Shown here: one piece after another, positions 59,240 through 64,000 of the stretch
Numbering within the stretch: the first letter of the stretch is position 1
Layout: each line of letters opens with the position of its first letter
DNA from: Oxalobacteraceae bacterium
Lineage (GTDB): Bacteria; Pseudomonadota; Gammaproteobacteria; Burkholderiales; Burkholderiaceae_D
Direction: 5' to 3'
Assembly (NCBI GenBank): GCA_013284265.1
Contig: JABTBR010000037.1
Span: forward strand, 1 to 64,000
DNA: 64,000 nucleotides
Program-made: the position numbers and the translations under genes
Notes under the pieces: model-generated
What the model was told of the DNA's origin: nothing
The model's database searches: none
The model's input: only the letters and a program-made list of their open reading frames with translations

Positions 59240-60070
59240 TCAGCTTGCCGTTGCCGCGACCGGCCGGCGGCGCATGCCGCGCGTGCTCTTTTGCAGCATA
59301 TTCGTGTATATCGCGTGCGGCAGGAAACGCTTGGCCAGCCACATGCGCGCACCGGCCGCATGCGGCAGGATCAGCGGCTTGCGCTGGGCCGCGCCGGTGA
59401 AGATGCAGTCGGCCACCAGGTCGGCGTTCAGCGCGCCTTTTTCCAGCAGCTTGTTGACCATCTTTTTCAGATGCGGATCGCCGCTGCGCATCGTGCTGTC
59501 CAGATTGGTCTTGAAGAAGGAAGGGCAGACCACGCTGACGGCGATGTTGTCGGCCATCAGTTCCTGCTCCAGCGTGCCGCTCAGCGCCACCACGGCGGCC
59601 TTCGAGACGTTGTAGGAAGCCATCAGCGGCACGTCGAGCAAGCCCGCCATCGAGGCGATGTTGATGATCTGGCCGTGGCCCTGGCGCTTGAACATGGGCG
59701 TGAACACGCGGCAACCGCGCACCACGCCGAGCAGGTTGATGTTGATGATCCATTCCCAGTCGGCCAGCGTGGTGTCTTCGATGGCGCCGGCACCGGCCAC
59801 GCCGGCATTGTTCACCAGCACATCGACGCCGCCCCAGGTCGTCTGCAAGGCCTGCGCCACGGCCTGCAGATCCGCTTCCTGGGTGACATCGGCGTGGCAG
59901 TACATCGCCTCCGGCGTGATTTTGAGCAGTTCGGCCAGCGTGGCTTCGCCCAGGCTGTCGTTCAGATCGGTGATGCAGACTTTCCAGCCGGCGCGCGCAT
60001 AGCGCAAGGCCAGGGCGCGGCCCAGTCCGCCGGCGCCGCCGGTAATGATGACTCGTTGTTGTGTGTTCAT
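59240..60070 (-). CDS. Short-chain dehydrogenase/reductase
   Basis: This 276-residue classical SDR has the loop VIITGGAGGLGRALALRYA, Asp after beta-2 (CITDLND, NAD-type), VNNAGVAGAG, the catalytic ASYNVSKAAVVALSGTL and a C-terminal extension with basic residues (RGMRRRPVAATAS). The acyl-chain or steroid-type SDRs that act on hydrophobic alcohols are the closest style. ATG 60070 is the family start. It is a single gene. Confidence 0.9.
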   Translation of the reverse strand: MNTQQRVIITGGAGGLGRALALRYARAGWKVCITDLNDSLGEATLAELLKITPEAMYCHADVTQEADLQAVAQALQTTWGGVDVLVNNAGVAGAGAIEDTTLADWEWIININLLGVVRGCRVFTPMFKRQGHGQIINIASMAGLLDVPLMASYNVSKAAVVALSGTLEQELMADNIAVSVVCPSFFKTNLDSTMRSGDPHLKKMVNKLLEKGALNADLVADCIFTGAAQRKPLILPHAAGARMWLAKRFLPHAIYTNMLQKSTRGMRRRPVAATAS

Positions 60071-60255
60071 AGCGCCGCCTTTGCATGAGAGATGGCGCTA
60101 TCGTAGCGAGGATGCCGGCGCTGACAAAATGATCTTTATTGATGGTGTACCATCAATTTCGTGCATACAGCGGCGCTTGCCGACTAAGCATCAGTAATGC
60201 GGCGGTGCGAGATCGTGCAATTTTAGTAATGTTGTGGCCGCCCGGGTGAGCAAGC

Positions 60256-60786
60256 TCAGGCCGGCAGTTCGCGGTAAAAGTAGCTGGTGTCGCAGGGCTC
60301 GCCGTTCGGTAGCAGGGCAAAGCCGGGAATGCGGCCGCACAATCGCCAGCCCAGCCGCGCATACAGGCGCTCGGCGTCGGCGCTGGCGGTGTCGAGCACC
60401 AGCAGGGTCTTGCCGTGGCCGCGTGCGGCCTGTTCGGCGGCCTGCATCAGCTTGGCGCCCAGGCCGTGGCGGCGGGCACTGCGCAACACCAGCATCTTGG
60501 ACAGGTCGGCCCGGTGCGGCTGGTTGTCCGGCATGGCCAGCACCAGTTGCACGGTGCCGACGATGGCTTGCGCGTTTTCCGCCACCAGCAGCACGCGCTC
60601 GCCGCGCGCCACCCCATCGGCCACGCCGCGCCAGAAGCCGGCCGCTTTTTCCAGCGACAGCGGGCTCATGAAACTGACCGAGGCGCCGCCATCGACGCAA
60701 TCCTTGAGCAGCATGGCCAGCGCGGCAATCTGGGCTTCGCTTACCTGGTCGAGGCGGCGAACGGTGATGGTCGATTCGGAAGACAT
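60256..60786 (-). CDS. GNAT-family N-acetyltransferase
   Basis: This 176-residue protein has the acetyl-CoA site LSKMLVLRSARRHGLGAKLMQAAEQAARGHG (read in parts, with the R-R-x-G-x-G loop) and the end strands LVLDTASADAERLYARLGWRLCGRIPGFA. The Asp-Thr-x-Ser-x-Asp-Ala-Glu pattern is seen in antibiotic and amine acetyltransferases, but the substrate is open. Its ATG at 60786 directly abuts the end of the XRE-cupin gene, so the two form an operon. Confidence 0.88.
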   Translation of the reverse strand: MSSESTITVRRLDQVSEAQIAALAMLLKDCVDGGASVSFMSPLSLEKAAGFWRGVADGVARGERVLLVAENAQAIVGTVQLVLAMPDNQPHRADLSKMLVLRSARRHGLGAKLMQAAEQAARGHGKTLLVLDTASADAERLYARLGWRLCGRIPGFALLPNGEPCDTSYFYRELPA

Positions 60787-60787
60787 C

Positions 60788-61372
60788 TTATCTCCAGGCG
60801 TTGGTGGCGATGACAACGGCGTAGCGCGCCGCCGTCTGGCGTGGGTTGTGGAAACTGGTAGGCTGGTCGAGTTGCATGGCCAGGCAGTCGCCGGCATTGA
60901 GCTGGTGTAAGGCGGTGCCGACGGTCACATCGATGGCGCCGTCGAGCACCCAGATCTGCTGGTGAATTTCCACCGCACGCGGCCCGGTCTCGTAGCTGAC
61001 GCGGGCTTGCGGTGGGAACACGACTTCGACGATTTGCATGGGGGAGGGGATGCCGGCGGGCGACACATTGCGCCGCACGTAGCCCGAGTGCGGGTCCCGC
61101 CACTGTGGCTGATCCGCCAGCCGCGCCACCGGCTCGGCCGCAGCCCGTGGCGCATCGAATAGCGAGGCCAGCGCCACGTCCAGCCCGGTGGCGAGTTTTT
61201 CCAGCACCACGGCGGTGGGACTGCTTTCGCCCCTTTCGATCAGCGATAACATGGAACGGCTGACGCCGGTCTGGCTGGCCAGCGCCTCCAGCGACAAGCC
61301 GCGCGCGTCGCGCAGCTCGCGCACGCGCTGAGCAATGCGTTGGTTGAGTGCAGGGGGATTATTTTCTTTCAT
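60788..61372 (-). CDS. XRE-family regulator with C-terminal cupin
   Basis: This 194-residue protein has a helix-turn-helix (VRELRDARGLSLEALASQTGVSRSMLSLIERGESSPTAVVLEKLA, read in parts) and a cupin sensor domain (VEIHQQIWVLDGAIDVTVG, LNAGDCLAMQL). It probably controls its own operon with the acetyltransferase. ATG 61372 is preferred because a perfect palindrome lies just upstream and would then be an operator; ATG 61393/61390 would place the palindrome inside the coding region. Confidence 0.87.
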   Translation of the reverse strand: MKENNPPALNQRIAQRVRELRDARGLSLEALASQTGVSRSMLSLIERGESSPTAVVLEKLATGLDVALASLFDAPRAAAEPVARLADQPQWRDPHSGYVRRNVSPAGIPSPMQIVEVVFPPQARVSYETGPRAVEIHQQIWVLDGAIDVTVGTALHQLNAGDCLAMQLDQPTSFHNPRQTAARYAVVIATNAWR

Positions 61373-61393
61373 GATGGATGGAGTATCCATCAT
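61371..61393. promoter_or_regulatory. Candidate XRE autoregulatory operator
   Basis: ATGATGGAT-GGAGT-ATCCATCAT is a perfect 9-base inverted repeat lying at the proposed start codon of the XRE-cupin gene. It overlaps three possible ATG codons, so repressor binding would block translation start or the promoter. Confidence 0.65.
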
Positions 61394-61442
61394 ATTGGAA
61401 TTTTGGTCAAATCAAGCTCAGCCTGCCAGGCGTCTGTATAAG

Positions 61443-62810
61443 CTATGGCGCCATTTGGATATTCAGCAAACCCGGGAAGTTTTTCAGCAGGAAGGTCGTG
61501 ACCGGTTCTTCCGTCAGCATGCCGGCCGCGCCGAACAGGCCGATCAAGGTCATCGCCACCACCAGCCGGCCGACAAAGATCCGGTTCTTCGCGCGGAAGA
61601 TGAAGGGCAGGTTGATCGCCACGCTGGCGATCGACGCCAGCACGGCGCCGGTCGCCGCCGTATCGAAGCCGATCTTGCCATTCGCGGCCAGACTGCCCGC
61701 CGCGGCCACGGCGCTGGCGCTGGAGACCGCACCGCCAATCACGCTGGTCACGTAGAAGCCCACGTTGCCGAAGTACTGCTGCGTGAGCACGCCGACGATA
61801 TGCAGGATCAGGAAGATCAGCCCGTACTTGAGCGCGCTCCACAGCGAGAACGGCAGCTCCAGGTCGGCACCGGCGGCCAGCGGCTCGGCGGCGGCCGTGG
61901 CAGGATTGGGCTTGTCGCGCAGCAGCGCCAGACCGGTGCTGGACGCGAGCATCAGCACGATGGAGCCGATGGCGGAAATCGCCACGGCAGGCGCCAGCAG
62001 CAGCAGGATCACGGCGTTGCGCGCGATCATGGCCGAGGTGGCCAGCAGGATGCCCTGATACGCGGCGGCAATCGTGTGGCGCTGTGCATTGTTGACCCGC
62101 GCTACCAGTTCATTGACCGTCACGCTGCTGTTGACCAGGCCGCCGAGGAAGCCCGCGATGGCTACGCCGCGCGTGCCGTAAGCCTTCCACAGCACATAGT
62201 TGACGAAGCCGATGGCGGCAATCAGGATCACGGTGGCCCAGGCGGCGCGTGGCTCGATCAGACCCAGCGGCCCGATGCTGCCGGCGGGCAGGGCGGGATA
62301 GATGACGATGCCCAGAATGGCCAGCAGCAGCGCCGAGCGCACTTCGCCTTCGGTCAGGCCAATGCTGAAGCCTTGCAGGCTGTCCTTCCAGGCCAGCAGC
62401 GCGGTGGTGCTGACCATGATCGCGGCCGGCGTCAGCGTATGGCCTTTGCCGCACAGGATGCCGGAAATGCAGGTCAGCAGCATCGCCGTCGACGTGGTCA
62501 GCTCGGTACTGGCGTGGGTACGCAGATCCTGGAGGTTCAGGAAGATCGTCAGCAAGCCGGTCAGGCACAGGAAGATGTAGGCATAGGTGTCGCCAAGCGA
62601 GGCGCCGACCGCGCTCATCAGGGCGATGAAGCCGAAGGTGCGCAGGCCCGCTTCTTTTTTGCGCCGCTCCCGCTCCAGACCCACCAGCAGGCCGAGTGCC
62701 AGTGCCAGCGCGAAGCGCGTCAGCATTTCGAGGTAGGGCCAGTCGGCCGGGGCAATGCTCAACGGCGCGGTTCCGCCCTGCAAATCGATCGTCAACAGTG
62801 AAAGAGACAT
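61443..62810 (-). CDS. DUF4010/MgtC-type membrane protein
   Basis: This 455-residue protein has an MgtC-like N-domain (RFALALALGLLVGLERERRKKEAGLRTFGFIAL, read in parts) and a DUF4010 domain (GFLGGLVNSSVTVNELVARV, VTSVIGGAVSSASAVAAAGSLAANG (read in parts), FIFRAKNRIF). About 12 membrane helices are visible. A paralogue lies at the left edge of the window. ATG 62810 follows GGATTTCTCG; an upstream TTG adds four residues. Its function is unproven. Confidence 0.88.
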   Translation of the reverse strand: MSLSLLTIDLQGGTAPLSIAPADWPYLEMLTRFALALALGLLVGLERERRKKEAGLRTFGFIALMSAVGASLGDTYAYIFLCLTGLLTIFLNLQDLRTHASTELTTSTAMLLTCISGILCGKGHTLTPAAIMVSTTALLAWKDSLQGFSIGLTEGEVRSALLLAILGIVIYPALPAGSIGPLGLIEPRAAWATVILIAAIGFVNYVLWKAYGTRGVAIAGFLGGLVNSSVTVNELVARVNNAQRHTIAAAYQGILLATSAMIARNAVILLLLAPAVAISAIGSIVLMLASSTGLALLRDKPNPATAAAEPLAAGADLELPFSLWSALKYGLIFLILHIVGVLTQQYFGNVGFYVTSVIGGAVSSASAVAAAGSLAANGKIGFDTAATGAVLASIASVAINLPFIFRAKNRIFVGRLVVAMTLIGLFGAAGMLTEEPVTTFLLKNFPGLLNIQMAP

Positions 62811-62972
62811 CGAGAAATCCAAGCTAGGAGGATGATTATTACTCTACTCCTACTGGACAGTTCTTACCTCATGCCAATTGCAGTGTGGCGCCGCCAACGC
62901 CTGTCTCTGCAGAAATTGCGATAAAAACGCAACAGTGCGATCGCTACAAGTGAGGGCGGCGCCGGGAAACGC

Positions 62973-63338
62973 TTATTCCGGTGCGAACACGCGCAGGCGA
63001 TGGCCGTCCGGGTCCAGCGCGGTGAAGGTGTAGCCAAAGTCCATCTGGCCCGGAACCTGGGCGATGGTCAGGCCTTTTTCGGCCCATTCGGCATGGGTAT
63101 CGTTGACGACGCTGCGGTCGGCCACGCAGAAGGCCAGCTCAAAGCTGCCTGGTGCGGACACGACTTTTGGAGTCACGGTATGGCGCGCCCACAGGCCCAG
63201 CTTGACGCCGGAGTCGAGGTCGTACATGGCGAAGGTCGGCGAGGCGTCGATCGGTTCCTTGCCCAGCAGCTTGGTGTAAAACGCTACGCTGTTGGTCGGG
63301 CTTTCTACGTACAGAAGGATGAAGTTCGGGTCGATCAT
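62973..63338 (-). CDS. VOC-family (glyoxalase/bleomycin-resistance fold) protein
   Basis: This 121-residue protein has the paired beta-alpha-beta-beta-beta modules of the VOC fold: FILLYVESPTNSVAFYTKLLG, FAMYDLDSGVKLGLWARH, then ELAFCVADRS and FTALDPDGHRLRVFAPE. The Asp-Pro-Asp-Gly-His-Arg-Leu end is typical of dioxygenase/glyoxalase-like and antibiotic-binding members. Metal ligands are not all obvious, so the activity is unknown. ATG 63338 follows AAAGGAGACCATC. Confidence 0.88.
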   Translation of the reverse strand: MIDPNFILLYVESPTNSVAFYTKLLGKEPIDASPTFAMYDLDSGVKLGLWARHTVTPKVVSAPGSFELAFCVADRSVVNDTHAEWAEKGLTIAQVPGQMDFGYTFTALDPDGHRLRVFAPE

Positions 63339-63644
63339 GATGGTCTCCTTTGAGTGACAAGTGCGGCGCCGTGTTTGGCGCCGCATGCATGCACTGTAGG
63401 GGGAGGGTGTGACAGTTTCTGTCAGTAGTGGAGGGGAAACGCCAGGCACGGGGCAGGCGGTGCCAGATCCTGCCTTGGCCTGGTTCCGTCTATTTCGAGT
63501 TGTTTGCGGATAATCCGATCTGAAATCCGCAGGCGTTTGTCTAGAACGGTCCATGAGCTTGCCGTGCAAGTCTAGTGTGGTCCGGTCCTAGAAGACGAAA
63601 ATCTGAAGGGATCGGTTTTCTTGTTCTCCGATCCGCTAGTGTCC
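63339..63644. other. Intergenic region with no recognised gene
   Basis: These 306 bases separate two leftward genes. Open frames here lack family similarity. A short inverted repeat TCTAG-N12-CTAGA lies at 63571-63592 and may be a regulatory site; nothing else stands out. Confidence 0.4.
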
Positions 63645-63986
63645 TTAATGACAGCGCGGGTCTATTTTTAAAGGCAACAGTTCGCTGACGATTACGCCAA
63701 CAGGCGCTGCCGCTATAAACAATAGCAAGCTCGCGATGGAAGGTAGGAATGCTTGAGCGAGGGAAGTCATGAACCTGCCGGAACCGATACCGGCGCGCGC
63801 CATCCAGCCACCAATTGCGATCAAGCCATACGCTGCTGTGCACAAGAAAAGAACGGCAAAAAATCCCAGGGAAAATCCATGCATCCGCCTGGCCGCACAC
63901 CAGTCGCGCGGCGTATGCAGCAAAATCCCGTAGGGGCTTTCAGCATGCAGGTAGGCGCCCGCGGCAATGGTAATCAAGAGAAGCAT
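63645..63986 (-). CDS. Small membrane protein, probably cut by the window edge
   Basis: At least 113 residues with three hydrophobic segments (LLLITIAAGAYL, LGFFAVLFLCTAAYGLIAIGGW, FLPSIASLLLFIAAAPVGVIV; read in parts). The reading frame stays open to base 64000 beyond the ATG at 63986, so the true start may lie outside. I recognise no family. Confidence 0.55.
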   Translation of the reverse strand: MLLLITIAAGAYLHAESPYGILLHTPRDWCAARRMHGFSLGFFAVLFLCTAAYGLIAIGGWMARAGIGSGRFMTSLAQAFLPSIASLLLFIAAAPVGVIVSELLPLKIDPRCH

Positions 63987-64000
63987 CCAGGAAATATTCG

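Overview
The window is a GC-rich bacterial chromosome segment. Gene content, protein style (FxDxF PEP-CTERM proteins, SirB2, DUF3079, NnrS, a fused CbiX-CbiC) and a short GGGGTCTGACCC-type intergenic repeat suggest a betaproteobacterium of the family Oxalobacteraceae (Janthinobacterium/Massilia/Duganella-like). This is an inference from recognised families, not from a database match. I saw no rRNA, tRNA, CRISPR array, prophage or intact insertion sequence.

Layout. (1) 1-18.5 kb is an anaerobic nitrate respiration island: a hemerythrin-domain gene behind a perfect FNR box, SirB2, two NarK transporters, a beta-carbonic anhydrase, narGHJI, a parvulin-type prolyl isomerase, the NarX/NarL two-component system and NnrS. 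Palindromes of one design (GCCCTAG-N9-CCTAGGGC) lie in front of narG and narX, with a weaker copy near the divergent small gene. (2) 18.5-33 kb is mixed: an alpha/beta hydrolase, an orphan amino-acid binding protein, a 2OG-Fe(II) oxygenase, a DUF2145 pair, two glutathione transferases, GNAT, two PEP-CTERM proteins, a cyclophilin lipoprotein, and a two-gene phosphorelay of a 1139-residue hybrid kinase plus a double-receiver kinase. (3) 33-43.2 kb holds a DCC-protein/membrane-protein/epimerase operon, an amino-acid permease, a GntR-controlled hydroxyacid oxidase/tartronate semialdehyde reductase/glycerate kinase operon, a HigBA-like toxin-antitoxin pair and a universal stress protein behind a second perfect FNR box. 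(4) 43.4-53.6 kb is a cobalamin riboswitch followed by a tightly overlapping corrin-ring operon: ferredoxin, CbiE, CbiX-CbiC fusion, CbiD, CbiL, CbiF, CbiG, CbiH-CbiJ fusion, CobW and HupE. (5) 53.6-64 kb is accessory and regulatory: FecR, GntR, TetR/SDR with twin operators, ferredoxin-NADP reductase, a gene-decay patch beside an unrecognised possible cysteine-hydrolase-like protein, SDR, GNAT, XRE-cupin, a second DUF4010 membrane protein, VOC, and a membrane protein running off the end.

How the parts fit. Regions 1 and 4 make sense together in a facultative anaerobe. NarX/NarL sense nitrate and nitrite, FNR senses oxygen limitation, NarK1/K2 and NarGHI respire nitrate, and NnrS and hemerythrin probably buffer NO. 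The B12 operon is of the early-cobalt type, with HupE likely importing cobalt under riboswitch control. The most notable signals are the shared nar palindromes, the repeat elements breaking narH-narJ and cbiXC-cbiD, the two Gly-rich-linker fusions of B12 enzymes, CobW without its Cys motif, and several palindromic operators that pair with adjacent regulators.
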